This document shows, one piece after another, positions 43,888 through 53,803 of a stretch of 64,000 bases of DNA. The position numbers and the translations under genes were made by a program. Numbering within the stretch: the first letter of the stretch is position 1; each line of letters begins with the position of its first letter. The notes under the pieces are model-generated. The model did no database searches and was not told the DNA's origin. It worked only from the letters and a program-made list of their open reading frames with translations. The stretch is from JAZGER01 sp036480335 (GTDB lineage Bacteria; Pseudomonadota; Gammaproteobacteria; DSM-19610): positions 1 to 64,000 of the forward strand of contig JAZGGH010000051.1 in NCBI GenBank assembly GCA_036480335.1, written 5' to 3'.

Positions 43888-45135
43888 TCAATCTGGTATA
43901 TGCTCACCCTGCATCAAGTTATCCAGCGTTTCACGCTCACGAATCACCGAAACTCTATCATTATCAACCAGAACTTCTGCCGCACGCGGCCGGCTGTTGT
44001 AATTTGAGCTCATGGTAAAACCATAAGCGCCTGCTGAGCGTACCGCCAACAGGTCTCCCTCTATAATGGCCAACTTTCGATCCTTACCGAGAAAATCACC
44101 GGTTTCACATATTGGCCCGACCACATCATAGTTTCTTTCTTCAATATCACTGTGTGTAATCACTGGCTCAATAGCCTGCCATGCCTGGTATAACGATGGC
44201 CTGAGCAAATCGTTCATGGCCGCATCGACAATCGCAAAATTCTTCTCGTTCGTTAGTTTGAGATATTCTGTGCGGGTGACGAGTATGCCGGCATTGGCCA
44301 CAATCGCCCGGCCCGGCTCAATGAGAATTTCAAAATTATGGTGTCCAAGCATATCTAGCAGGGGTTGCAAATAGGCCTGTGGCAATGGTGGTTGTTCATC
44401 GCGGTAACGCACACCCAGGCCGCCGCCCAGATCCAGGTGATGGATAGCGATGCCATGACTTTGCAGGCGTTCGGTCAGGTCCAGCACTCTTTCCAGCGCA
44501 GCAACAAAGGGATCAATGGTGGTCAACTGTGAACCGATATGGCAATCAATACCCGCTATCTCTATATGACTGAGTCCGGCAGCTTCCTGATATAGCGCCA
44601 GTGCACATTGCACATCAAGCCCAAATTTATTTTCTCGCAGGCCAGTCGATATATAAGGGTGGGTACCGGCATCAACATCTGGATTCACACGAATCGAAAC
44701 GGGAGCCAAAATACCATGGGTCTCGGCAATCATCTGGATACGTTGCAGCTCTGACGCAGATTCAATATTGAAACAACGAATACCTGTTTCCAGTGCAAAT
44801 TCGATTTCTGCATGGCTTTTCCCCACACCGGAGAAAACTATCTTTTCAGCCTGACCACCCGCACGTAGCACCCGCTCAAGCTCGCCCGCAGAGACAATAT
44901 CAAAACCGGATCCCAGGCGTGCCATCAGAGCCAGGATCGCAATGTTTGAATTTGCCTTGACGGCATAACAGACCAGATGCGGGCACTCACCAAAGGCATC
45001 ATCAAAGGCATGCCAGTGGCGCTCTATAGTCGCGCGGGAATAGATGTACAATGGCGTATCTAACTGTTCAGCCAGCTCGCCAACATCGCATTGTTCGGCC
45101 AGCAAGCGGCCGTTCTGGTAATGGAAATGGTCCAT
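43888..45135 (-). CDS. lysA: Diaminopimelate decarboxylase
   Basis: This 415-residue PLP enzyme makes lysine from meso-diaminopimelate. The PLP lysine lies in LVCYAVKANSNIAILALMAR. HHLDLGGGLGVRY holds the phosphate group and ICETGDFLGKDRKL holds the active-site cysteine of the other subunit. Length matches the family. It begins six bases after the small lptM gene, the same order as lppL-lysA in Pseudomonas. Confidence 0.97.
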   Translation of the reverse strand: MDHFHYQNGRLLAEQCDVGELAEQLDTPLYIYSRATIERHWHAFDDAFGECPHLVCYAVKANSNIAILALMARLGSGFDIVSAGELERVLRAGGQAEKIVFSGVGKSHAEIEFALETGIRCFNIESASELQRIQMIAETHGILAPVSIRVNPDVDAGTHPYISTGLRENKFGLDVQCALALYQEAAGLSHIEIAGIDCHIGSQLTTIDPFVAALERVLDLTERLQSHGIAIHHLDLGGGLGVRYRDEQPPLPQAYLQPLLDMLGHHNFEILIEPGRAIVANAGILVTRTEYLKLTNEKNFAIVDAAMNDLLRPSLYQAWQAIEPVITHSDIEERNYDVVGPICETGDFLGKDRKLAIIEGDLLAVRSAGAYGFTMSSNYNSRPRAAEVLVDNDRVSVIRERETLDNLMQGEHIPD

Positions 45136-45140
45136 AGTAT

Positions 45141-45299
45141 TTATTTCTGTTCGTTTGTTTGAGTGTCTTGTGGCGGATTCCCAGGGTTATCCTGCGGCAG
45201 ATAGAGCGGTCCTTTCTGACCACAGCCCGGCAGAACCAACATAGCCGCAGGAATAATGAGTCGTGCTGCCCATAATCGTAAAATTCGATAACTATTCAT
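45141..45299 (-). CDS. lptM: LptM/YifL-type small lipoprotein
   Basis: This 52-residue lipoprotein begins MNSYRILRLWAARLI, with lipobox LPGC followed by GQKGPLYLPQD, the hallmark of the LptM (YifL/LppL) family. The E. coli homologue stabilises the LptDE lipopolysaccharide translocon. The position directly upstream of lysA agrees with this family. The start codon is 30 bases from the divergent esterase gene. Confidence 0.92.
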   Translation of the reverse strand: MNSYRILRLWAARLIIPAAMLVLPGCGQKGPLYLPQDNPGNPPQDTQTNEQK

Positions 45300-45329
45300 C
45301 AACCCAGTATAAAAGGGAAACGCCTGAGA

Positions 45330-46004
45330 ATGAATAACGAAAGCCTCAATTTAATAGAAATAAATCCTTCCAACACACCGAAAGGCTGCGTTATCTGGCT
45401 GCATGGACTGGGCGCCGACGGACATGACTTCGAGCCGCTAGCCAGACAATGGGATTTGACAGATCAGCACGGCATTCGCTTTGTCTTCCCGAATGCACCG
45501 GTTCAGCCAGTGACCATCAATGGCGGTATGTCGATGCGAGCCTGGTATGACATTCGCCAGCCGGATATTTCTGCGGCTGAAGATACTGCGGGTATTCAGG
45601 CATCGCAGCAATATATTGAAACATTGATATCCGCTGAACAGGAAAAATGGGGCATAGCCGCCAGCCAAATTATTCTAGCCGGTTTTTCACAGGGCGGCGC
45701 CATTGCCTTGCAGACCGGGTTGCGCTATCCGCAGTGTTTGGGCGGGATACTCGCATTATCCTGTTATTTACCGTTGCCAACAACGCTGACCGATGAAAAG
45801 CAGGCACCCTCCGAGATTTCTATTCGCATGGATCATGGCATTGATGATCCGGTCGTACCCGTAGCACTGGCTGAAGAATCCAGCCGGATGATTGAGCGAC
45901 AGGGATATGCGGTGGCATTCAACCGCTACCCGATGGCACATTCGCTATACCCGGAGCAGATAGACAGTCTGTACGGATGGCTACGACGCCGATTAACTGG
46001 CTAA
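45330..46004 (+). CDS. Carboxylesterase/phospholipase (YpfH-like)
   Basis: This 224-residue cytosolic alpha/beta hydrolase belongs to the acyl-protein thioesterase/carboxylesterase family. IWLHGLGADGHDFEPLARQW begins the fold. The nucleophile elbow is GFSQGGAIALQTGLRYP at about 117-133, the acid is in MDHGIDDPVVP, and the histidine in YPMAHSLYPEQ. No signal peptide is seen. It resembles the well-studied Pseudomonas carboxylesterase II. Confidence 0.92.
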   Translation: MNNESLNLIEINPSNTPKGCVIWLHGLGADGHDFEPLARQWDLTDQHGIRFVFPNAPVQPVTINGGMSMRAWYDIRQPDISAAEDTAGIQASQQYIETLISAEQEKWGIAASQIILAGFSQGGAIALQTGLRYPQCLGGILALSCYLPLPTTLTDEKQAPSEISIRMDHGIDDPVVPVALAEESSRMIERQGYAVAFNRYPMAHSLYPEQIDSLYGWLRRRLTG

Positions 46005-46024
46005 CTACACTATAATGGCAATTA

Positions 46025-47104
46025 TCACAGATTCGAATCAGCCCAGTCTGTCACAAGGGAAGCGGTGCCGTATTCAACACCCAGATAACCGTGATGGGTC
46101 AGTGAATGGCAGGGTGACTCATTTAGCTCAAACCCTCCTTGCACAGCAACCATTTCAAAATCGAATCCGTTGTTGATCCAGGTCTGTCTCAGATCATTGA
46201 TCTTACCAGGTATGGCTGTATTAGATGCATCGGAATTGCTCGAATCCAGACAGGCGTCCTGATTATGGTAAACAACATATACCGGTTTAGAAAAAACAGC
46301 CGCATCAGAAATATCACCCAGGAAAGACCCGACATCTAATACAGTCACTGCCGGAGATAAAAAGGCTACGCCATGCACAGACCATTTCGGCCCATTTGGA
46401 TCTGTCAGATTATAATTCGCTGCAGCACCAATCGCTCCCCTACCATACCCAATGAGAAAAACAGGAATATCATCGCTGTTTGCTGGATTCTGAATTGCTC
46501 CGGTTGCCGCATTAATGATTTCTCTGAGGTCCCTCTGAAGATCATCACCCAGAAGATATTGATCGAACCAGGCATAATCAATTGCTTGATCACCCGTAGT
46601 CTCATCTGAATTCGTAGTCTCGTCTAAATTTTCAGGGTCAACGCTATCTGGCAGTAGATATTGACTGTAATTCGAGGGGCGTTCCAGGGTTACCACCTCA
46701 TAACCCTGGGCAGCAAACAGGTGGGCACTGCGGGGTAGAAATGCCTTACTAATCGATGCTTCGGTCAATCGAGTGTCCATATAACCACCCGATAACAGCA
46801 CAATCAACCCTTTCGTTTCAGGATACTCAAGCGAGTCTGGCTTGTTAACCATATAATTTAATTCAACCGAGAGATCCCTGGCTAACCCTACGACAGTAAT
46901 TCCTCCAGCGCTACTGCCACCAGCAATAATCTCTGCAGGATTATAATTGGCTGCCGGCTGACTACTTTCCGTATCCCCCAGCTGAGGCAATTTTGCAATT
47001 GAAACTGAGCCTACAACCCCACCCTCGGAACCACCGCCTCCACATCCCGCAAGCTGAAAAATTAAAAATACAGCTGCGCATAAAAATTTTAACTTGCTGT
47101 CCAT
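46025..47104 (-). CDS. Lipoprotein with alpha/beta-hydrolase-like fold, nucleophile missing
   Basis: This 359-residue protein has a lipoprotein signal (KFLCAAVFLIFQLAGCGGGG). The middle part looks like an alpha/beta hydrolase: LIVLLSGGYMDTRLTEASIS, then IPVFLIGYGRGAIGAAANY, and a terminal CHSLTHHGYLG where a histidine would be. The expected nucleophile elbow G-x-S-x-G reads GYGRG, so the Ser is replaced by Gly. It is likely catalytically inactive or uses another residue. It lies between the esterase gene (convergent) and cyaA. Confidence 0.75.
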   Translation of the reverse strand: MDSKLKFLCAAVFLIFQLAGCGGGGSEGGVVGSVSIAKLPQLGDTESSQPAANYNPAEIIAGGSSAGGITVVGLARDLSVELNYMVNKPDSLEYPETKGLIVLLSGGYMDTRLTEASISKAFLPRSAHLFAAQGYEVVTLERPSNYSQYLLPDSVDPENLDETTNSDETTGDQAIDYAWFDQYLLGDDLQRDLREIINAATGAIQNPANSDDIPVFLIGYGRGAIGAAANYNLTDPNGPKWSVHGVAFLSPAVTVLDVGSFLGDISDAAVFSKPVYVVYHNQDACLDSSNSDASNTAIPGKINDLRQTWINNGFDFEMVAVQGGFELNESPCHSLTHHGYLGVEYGTASLVTDWADSNL

Positions 47105-47167
47105 GTGATATCCCTTGCAAAATAAACCATCTAATTACATTGGTTATCTGCCATCACAGGACAATCT

Positions 47168-49969
47168 TTAGTTTATTGCCTCCAGGCGAGATATCGCTGC
47201 ATTCAGGCGTGATTCAAGGTTGCGTTTCATCTGTAACAACTGAACCGTTGTTGCCTGTGAAAACTTACCCTCCGTCATTTCAATATCCGTCAGATACAGA
47301 GGGTACTGTTCGCCACTACTGCGACTAGCCATGACGGCTTCGGCGGCCTGCTGAATCAGGTCACCATCCATTGACGAAAACTGTTTGTTTGCATAACGGA
47401 TAGTTATTTCCTGTACAGACAAAGCGTTATCCATATGGCTGAGACTAACCGACAAAGGATGACTAACGCGACTATTCACCTCAACATGCACCTGGCGCAA
47501 CTCACGCACATGATTCCTGTTCCTTGTAATCTGAAATACTTCAAGCGGATACGTTATTTTTGAGTTATTTGCAGCAACACGGCCAAGGAAGATAAGCCAC
47601 GGATTTAACAGGGTTGATTGATCCCGAAAGGGCACATGCTGACGAAACAGGGCACCCCATTCATCGACTATGTAAATATCGGCCTGCATACCTTCAGTTT
47701 CGTAGAATAACTGCACGGTATTTTCTTTATTTTCGGCATACAGCAGCGCCAGAGGTAATGCCTGCAAAGACAGTTTATCGATGTATGTCCGGGTAAACTG
47801 CCTCTCGACATTCGCTAATTCAGAATACAATTCGGTTAGCGTCGCTAAACAACGGTATCGTGGCACCGAGTTTTCTGTTTCAAACAGCATAAATTCATCA
47901 TTTGCCTGCAGAATATAGCGTGCAGACTCAGCTGCATTCTGTTCATAAAAACAGGCAATCATATCCGCATATATTTGCTCGACTCGTCTGGCGAGAGCAT
48001 TGCCCATCGTCGAAGAAAAACAAAAGCAAGTTGGAATAGCAGGCTTCAAACCATCAATCGGAAACCACGCAAGATAGTCTGAAATACTGTCAGCCAATGC
48101 ATATCCACCGGAGAAATGGCCGGTAACGATTTCCTGCCAGCTGCTCAAACTGACCTGCTCACAACTGACCACTAAATTTTGTTGTTGCTGACCGTAACTG
48201 AACGACTCACTTTTCCCCTGCGATGAATCTAAGCCGCAATTAATGAACACACAGGATTTCGACAAGTAGGCGGCGGTTTCAAGATTGGCGATATCCACCT
48301 TATGACTGGACGAAAAAAAATCCTGCAGGCTAAGTATTAGCGATTGCAATTCCCAGTGTGTCAAGAACACGCCGCCCTGTGGCTGCAAATGAATGCGTGT
48401 CTGCTGAGCAGAAAGCACCCGATTAAAATGTCCCCATGCAAGCACTTCGAGCAAACTGCTAGCCACTGTCAGCATCTCTGCTTTCTCAGGCAAAGCAACA
48501 CACTTTCCCGCTAACAGAAACCATTCGTCGCTAGCTTCCTGATACCACAGGGTCAGCTCTGGCTCCGCTATATCGTGCGAGATACCCGGATTGAATAACA
48601 ATATCCGCCCTTCCTGTGGATCAAAGGTGAGTGAAAGTTTGCGCCCCAGAATCGCAAGATCTCTATTTCCGGCAACGTCTCGACTCGCATACATCCTGGC
48701 AAATGCCTTGAGCCGCAGGTAACTGAATTGCAATTCTTCCAGTAGCTCATCAAATTCTCTGGCGACAATGGGCGTTTTCCATTGTTTACGCGCATCAAGA
48801 TGCTGTAACTTATCCTGCCCCCAGCCCCAACTATCGACAATCGCCTGTAATTGCTGTTTTCGCCAGCCATCCTTATGCGACGGCTTTGTCAAAGGCAGAT
48901 CGACCTTGATATAAAAACAACGCCGCAACATATCAATGCGTTTTGACTCACGTCTGGAAAACAAATGATCTTCGATAGCTTGCAAAATCATACTGTATGG
49001 ATCCAGATCCTCAAGACATCCATCCTGCTGATAGATTTTTTCCTTGAAACGAGAAGCCAGCAATACGCTATCGGGATAGCTATCGACATAAGACTCCAGC
49101 AACAGCAATTTCAGCATGGATTTGTAGGGTGAATCAATGGCCTTGTTTAACTGCCAGAGTGCTGCGCCATAAAACTCGTCCACCGGCAATGATTCCAGCC
49201 CACCAAAATCAACAAACTCATCATGATTGATAAAACGGTTTTGCAGTAAGCGGTTTTTATAGGCCTGGTAGTTGCCTTCATGTTGCGGCGGAATTAGCCA
49301 CCAAACTGGATAACGCCCAGCAATCAGAACACTGGTTCGGTAGAATTCATCCAGCAATAAATGGTGCTGTGCATCACCACTACTGTGCTCCGACAATTCG
49401 CTGTGGCTCTGTTCTCTGAACGAGGCATCATCCAGAACAAAAAAATGCACTTCAAGGCCGAGTGATTCAGCCCAGCTTTCTATCGCATGCGCCTTGTTTT
49501 GCAACAAATCATACTGCGCCTGCTCAATACCCGGCTCATGACAGATCCAGACATCAAAATCACTGTGTCGTGACCAGGCGATAGTCCCGGTACTTCCCAT
49601 CAGGTAGATAGCATGAATGCCTGCATCAATTTCTCGTTGATGATCAGGACGGAAGGTTCTTGCTAACGATCGGGCCCGCTCCAGCACCTGCGTGTCTGGC
49701 GAATAATGACTAATGCCACACGGCACTTCACCGCTATGATAGCCTGGCAGCATAGGATGGTTTACATGAAAAAGCAGCGGCAGAAGATCCAGAAAAATGA
49801 GCTGTCTCTGATTCACCGAATCCCGCACCCGTTGCAGGCGTAGAACATTCAGTGCTTTAAAACGCTCATGCGCATAACGCAGTTCCAATGCATCAATTTC
49901 TATATCAGCGATTTTAGACACAGCAGGAAAATCAGAGCGCAGAAGTTGCCGTTGATTCTGATTTACCAT
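47168..49969 (-). CDS. cyaA: Class I adenylate cyclase
   Basis: This 933-residue cytoplasmic enzyme makes cAMP. The N-terminal catalytic domain shows IHAIYLMGSTGTIAWSRHSD followed by FDVWICHEP, the nucleotidyltransferase-like G-S and D-x-D motif of class I cyclases. The long C-terminal regulatory region is typical. The ATG at 49969 (MVNQNQRQLL) is preferred over a TTG at 49999. It overlaps the preceding PAS-GGDEF gene by 38 bases, so the two are coupled. It provides the signal for the CRP-type site seen at 25769. Confidence 0.94.
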   Translation of the reverse strand: MVNQNQRQLLRSDFPAVSKIADIEIDALELRYAHERFKALNVLRLQRVRDSVNQRQLIFLDLLPLLFHVNHPMLPGYHSGEVPCGISHYSPDTQVLERARSLARTFRPDHQREIDAGIHAIYLMGSTGTIAWSRHSDFDVWICHEPGIEQAQYDLLQNKAHAIESWAESLGLEVHFFVLDDASFREQSHSELSEHSSGDAQHHLLLDEFYRTSVLIAGRYPVWWLIPPQHEGNYQAYKNRLLQNRFINHDEFVDFGGLESLPVDEFYGAALWQLNKAIDSPYKSMLKLLLLESYVDSYPDSVLLASRFKEKIYQQDGCLEDLDPYSMILQAIEDHLFSRRESKRIDMLRRCFYIKVDLPLTKPSHKDGWRKQQLQAIVDSWGWGQDKLQHLDARKQWKTPIVAREFDELLEELQFSYLRLKAFARMYASRDVAGNRDLAILGRKLSLTFDPQEGRILLFNPGISHDIAEPELTLWYQEASDEWFLLAGKCVALPEKAEMLTVASSLLEVLAWGHFNRVLSAQQTRIHLQPQGGVFLTHWELQSLILSLQDFFSSSHKVDIANLETAAYLSKSCVFINCGLDSSQGKSESFSYGQQQQNLVVSCEQVSLSSWQEIVTGHFSGGYALADSISDYLAWFPIDGLKPAIPTCFCFSSTMGNALARRVEQIYADMIACFYEQNAAESARYILQANDEFMLFETENSVPRYRCLATLTELYSELANVERQFTRTYIDKLSLQALPLALLYAENKENTVQLFYETEGMQADIYIVDEWGALFRQHVPFRDQSTLLNPWLIFLGRVAANNSKITYPLEVFQITRNRNHVRELRQVHVEVNSRVSHPLSVSLSHMDNALSVQEITIRYANKQFSSMDGDLIQQAAEAVMASRSSGEQYPLYLTDIEMTEGKFSQATTVQLLQMKRNLESRLNAAISRLEAIN

Positions 49970-50765
49970 TGACAGTGATTTCCTGCAATGCCCGCTCAAT
50001 CAAACTGGTCGCATTATCATTCTTTTGCCAATCACTAATACCAAACGCTGCCACAAGCGGCTCGCCATTAAATTCATCGTTAGACAGTTCTTTCAATAAC
50101 TGGGTTATTTTATCCACCAGTTGTAACGCAGACTGTTCATCTGTTTCCGGCAATGCAATCACAAACTGTTGTTTGTCCGTCACACCAATCAGATCAGCCC
50201 AACGCAATTGGTCTTTCAATAAATGGCCGACAGCAAGCATTAATTCTCGGCCAGATACCGACCCCGCTACTGCCAACGCAACAACTGCTAATGGCCTGTT
50301 ATAGCGGCGTGACCGAGCGACCTGTGGCTCTAACGCAAGCACCGTTCCTCGCTGGTTCAATAAACCAGTATGCGCATCGGTGAGAATATTTTGTTGTAAC
50401 TTTTCATCTAGCTGGTGATTCAGGACTTTCAGATCGAGGAGTTCACGCTCATTGAAATACAAGCGTAACTCGCCCGCACTTTCAGTATTTTCCAGTGCGA
50501 CGCATTGCACACGAAGCTGCAGCTCTTCACCTTTGGGCGTTTGCCAGGAGACTGTATCCGTCGATTCCAGCAATGATCGTAACGGATGATCTGCCATGAT
50601 TTTTGCATTCTTTCCCTGCAAATCAGCAACAGCCTGCTCACCCACCATTGCCGTAAATGCCCGATTATGGCTAATTATTTTACTGTGGCTATCCAGCACT
50701 AGTGCAGGCACCGGCAGTGTTTCGTAAATTGATTGTGTGTCTCTGACATCCAGGCTATCGGTCAT
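49932..50765 (-). CDS. PAS protein with degenerate GGDEF domain, coupled to cyaA
   Basis: This 277-residue protein has a PAS domain at about 10-110 (YETLPVPALVLDSHSKIISH) and a GGDEF-like domain from about 130 (DAHTGLLNQRGTVLALEPQV and ARSRRYNRPLAVVALAV). The catalytic loop that would read GGDEF is VTDKQQF, and the acidic metal ligand in the first strand is lost, so cyclase activity is not expected. It might bind a nucleotide or sense a ligand and influence adenylate cyclase. The overlap with cyaA supports a functional link. Confidence 0.82.
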   Translation of the reverse strand: MTDSLDVRDTQSIYETLPVPALVLDSHSKIISHNRAFTAMVGEQAVADLQGKNAKIMADHPLRSLLESTDTVSWQTPKGEELQLRVQCVALENTESAGELRLYFNERELLDLKVLNHQLDEKLQQNILTDAHTGLLNQRGTVLALEPQVARSRRYNRPLAVVALAVAGSVSGRELMLAVGHLLKDQLRWADLIGVTDKQQFVIALPETDEQSALQLVDKITQLLKELSNDEFNGEPLVAAFGISDWQKNDNATSLIERALQEITVNGKSESTATSAL

Positions 50766-50947
50766 GGTTTTAACTCAATGAATGATTCTCTCTATGCAAT
50801 TATCGGAAAATGCCAACAAACCTTTATTCATACAATGGCTTCATTACAATAACCCACTGTATTTCAACAGCAATTCCCACTCATTTCCACGAAAAATATC
50901 CATAGCAGGACTTGAACTCTACTCTGCCCCATTTTGCACCAGCCCCT

Positions 50948-51283
50948 TCACTTTTTCACCGGAAACCGATCAGCATTAATCTGCATTTTATCAAACGCCG
51001 CGACAACCGGATCAACACCGAGACGATCAGCAATACGCACCAGATATATCAGGATATCAGCCAACTCCAGCCGAACTTCTTCCAGTTTCTCATCAGCAAG
51101 CGGGTAGCATTGCTCCTCTTTTAACCACTGAAAATGCTCGACCAGCTCAGCCGCTTCAACGATCAACGCCATGGACAGGTTTTTCGGGCTATGAAATTGT
51201 TGCCAGTCGCGCTCATCCGCAAATGCGGCCAGCGCCAGACGTAACTGCTCAAGGCTATCCTTCCCTTCAGTGTCAGTTTTCAT
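50948..51283 (-). CDS. MazG-like nucleotide pyrophosphohydrolase
   Basis: This 111-residue protein resembles dCTP-pyrophosphatase-type (YpjD/RS21-C6) enzymes of the MazG superfamily. RDWQQFHSPKNLSMALIVEA starts the fold, EAAELVEHFQWL and VRLELADILIYLVRIADRLG carry the acidic metal ligands (EExxE-type and ExxxD). Such proteins hydrolyse non-canonical nucleotides. It overlaps argH by 11 bases at its start and is probably co-transcribed with it. Confidence 0.85.
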   Translation of the reverse strand: MKTDTEGKDSLEQLRLALAAFADERDWQQFHSPKNLSMALIVEAAELVEHFQWLKEEQCYPLADEKLEEVRLELADILIYLVRIADRLGVDPVVAAFDKMQINADRFPVKK

Positions 51284-52670
51284 TCAACCATATCCGGCCA
51301 CGAGCAGCAGCCTCTCTGACCTGATCAGGTGCCGTGCCACCAAAATGATTACGTGCAGATATGGACCCTTCCAATGTCAGCACATCGAACACATCGGCTT
51401 CAATCGCGGTTGAAAATGCCTGTAAATCCTGCAGTGACATTTCAGACAGGTCACGGCCGGAATCAATCCCCGCACGCACTGCCAGACCAACCACCTCATG
51501 CGCATCTCGAAATGCGACACCTTTGCCCACCAGATAATCAGCCAGATCTGTTGCCGTGGCATAACCGCGCATAGCTGAGGCACGCATGTTGTCTTTTTTA
51601 CAGCTAATCGCCGGCATCATATCCGCGAAAGCGCGCAGTGAGCCCAGTAATGTATCAACTGTGTCGAATAGCGGTTCCTTATCTTCCTGATTATCCTTGT
51701 TATAGGCCAGTGGCTGGCTTTTCATCAGCGTGAGCAAACCCATCAGATGGCCAAACACCCGACCACTCTTGCCACGCACCAGTTCCGGCACATCCGGGTT
51801 TTTCTTTTGCGGCATAATGCTCGAACCTGTACAGAACCGGTCTGGCAAATCAATAAAATCAAACTGCGCTGAAGCCCACAATACCAGCTCTTCGGAAAAC
51901 CGCGACAGGTGCATCATGATCAGGCTCGCCGCACTGCAGAATTCGATCACAAAATCCCTGTCGCTAACCGCATCCAGTGAATTTTCTGCGGGCGCACTGA
52001 AGCCCAGCAATTCGGCTGTGTAGTGACGATCAATCGGAAAACTGGTGCCCGCCAGGGCAGCTGCACCCAGCGGCAGAATATTGATTCGTTGACGGCAATC
52101 ACGCAGACGTTCGCTATCGCGCTTCAACATCTCGAACCATGCCAGCAGGTGATGTCCAAAAGTGATCGGCATCGCCACCTGCAAATGCGTAAAACCCGGC
52201 AAAATGGTATCAGCCTCACGCTCCGCCAAATCGACAAGTCCGCGTTGCAGGCGAGTCAGCTCTGCGAGCACCTGATCGCTGTGGTCACGTAGATACAGGC
52301 GTAAATCGGTAGCCACCTGATCATTACGCGAACGCCCCGTGTGCAGGCGTTTGCCAGCAGCACCGATCAGTGCCGTCAAACGCGCTTCAATATTCATATG
52401 CACATCTTCCAACGCTACCGACCAGTCGAAATCACCCGCCTCGATTTCTGCTTCAACCTGATCCAGCCCGCTGAGAATGGTATCGCAATCTTCCTGATTA
52501 AGGATGCCTGTTTTCGCCAGCATTCTCGCATGTGCGCGTGAACCTTCAATATCGTATCGATACAGGCGCTGATCAAACTGTACAGAGGCGGTGAAAGCGG
52601 CAACGAAAGCATCTGTGGATTCGGTGAAGCGGCCGCCCCAACTTTTATTGGTGGTTTTGCTGTCTGTCAT
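51273..52670 (-). CDS. argH: Argininosuccinate lyase
   Basis: This 465-residue enzyme splits argininosuccinate to arginine and fumarate, the last step of arginine synthesis. The superfamily signature GSSIMPQKKNPDVPELVRGK is at about 280-299, including the catalytic Ser. LHTGRSRNDQVATDLRLYLR and GFTHLQVAMPITFGHHLLAW are also present. It is divergent from the AlgZ/AlgR genes, as in Pseudomonas. Confidence 0.97.
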   Translation of the reverse strand: MTDSKTTNKSWGGRFTESTDAFVAAFTASVQFDQRLYRYDIEGSRAHARMLAKTGILNQEDCDTILSGLDQVEAEIEAGDFDWSVALEDVHMNIEARLTALIGAAGKRLHTGRSRNDQVATDLRLYLRDHSDQVLAELTRLQRGLVDLAEREADTILPGFTHLQVAMPITFGHHLLAWFEMLKRDSERLRDCRQRINILPLGAAALAGTSFPIDRHYTAELLGFSAPAENSLDAVSDRDFVIEFCSAASLIMMHLSRFSEELVLWASAQFDFIDLPDRFCTGSSIMPQKKNPDVPELVRGKSGRVFGHLMGLLTLMKSQPLAYNKDNQEDKEPLFDTVDTLLGSLRAFADMMPAISCKKDNMRASAMRGYATATDLADYLVGKGVAFRDAHEVVGLAVRAGIDSGRDLSEMSLQDLQAFSTAIEADVFDVLTLEGSISARNHFGGTAPDQVREAAARGRIWLNEN

Positions 52671-52732
52671 AGCGAAAGGTTATCAGTATTGAAAACCTGA
52701 AGTATACCCGAATTTATGCCGATAACCTTTAT

Positions 52733-53803
52733 ATGGCTAACTCACTACAGGCTAAAATACCCGTCGCCAAAGCTGTTTCACAACAACCTGACAGCCTCTT
52801 TTTGCCCGATTTCTGCTCCATTCAATTGATATTTGGTGTTGTTATTCTGGGTGAATTCATGGCCATTCTGTTTGTTCTGGCTGGCGGCATGAGCGATATC
52901 TGGAATCGGCTGGGTTTGATGTCTCTGTTTGTACAGTGGATCATTCTGAGTTGTGCCGCCTTGCTTTGCCTGCTCAGACCCATGTTAAGCCGTTATAGCA
53001 ATACTGCAGCAATCCTCATTAGCTATTTGCTGTTGCTGACAGTTGCCATCCTCATCAGTGAATTTGCTTTTCGCACGCTGGGTGCTAGCGTCGAACGTAG
53101 TCACAGTGAATTTTTACTCACCAATTTCATAATCAGCGCCATCATCAGCGCCCTGGTATTGCGCTATCTATTCATCTCCCATCAATGGAAATTACAAATC
53201 CACGCCGAAGCCCAGGCACGTATACAGGCATTACAAGCCAGAATTCGCCCACATTTCCTTTTCAATAGTATGAATAGCATTGCCGCCCTGACACGCAGCG
53301 ATCCGGTCCGGGCAGAACAGGCCGTTGAAGATTTATCCGAACTGTTTCGCGGCTCGCTGCGAGAATCAAATGATCGAGTCACACTCGCGGATGAAATTGA
53401 TACCGCTCAACGCTATCTCAGTATGGAAGCCTTACGGCTTGGCGAACGGCTGCAGGTGGACTGGGATATTGCGACGCTGCCGAAGCAACGCAAGGTTCCT
53501 TCACTGATTTTACAGCCTCTACTGGAAAATGCCGTTTATTACGGCATAGAAAATCTGCCCAACGGCGGAATCATTCGAATCCACGGGTATGTTGAAAACA
53601 AAACTATTCGCATTGCTGTCAGCAACCCCAAACCTGGCAAGCTTAACCAGAATCAAAACAGGAAACAGGGTCACCATATCGCCATGGACAATATTCGACT
53701 GCGCCTGCAACTGGCCTTTGGCCCGAAAACCGGCCTGTCGCTGCAGGAAAACTCAGACCAGGTCACCGTCACTCTATTTTTCCCCCGTGAGAATGCCACA
53801 TGA
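52733..53803 (+). CDS. algZ: LytS/AlgZ-type sensor histidine kinase
   Basis: This 356-residue membrane kinase has four hydrophobic segments at about 28-150 and a cytoplasmic His_kinase (PF06580) domain. The acceptor His is in RIRPHFLFNSMNSIAALTRS, and the ATPase part shows ILQPLLENAVYYGIE. The order argH, algZ, algR matches Pseudomonas, where the pair (FimS/AlgR) controls alginate and type IV pili. The start could be further downstream. It overlaps the response regulator by four bases. Confidence 0.85.
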   Translation: MANSLQAKIPVAKAVSQQPDSLFLPDFCSIQLIFGVVILGEFMAILFVLAGGMSDIWNRLGLMSLFVQWIILSCAALLCLLRPMLSRYSNTAAILISYLLLLTVAILISEFAFRTLGASVERSHSEFLLTNFIISAIISALVLRYLFISHQWKLQIHAEAQARIQALQARIRPHFLFNSMNSIAALTRSDPVRAEQAVEDLSELFRGSLRESNDRVTLADEIDTAQRYLSMEALRLGERLQVDWDIATLPKQRKVPSLILQPLLENAVYYGIENLPNGGIIRIHGYVENKTIRIAVSNPKPGKLNQNQNRKQGHHIAMDNIRLRLQLAFGPKTGLSLQENSDQVTVTLFFPRENAT

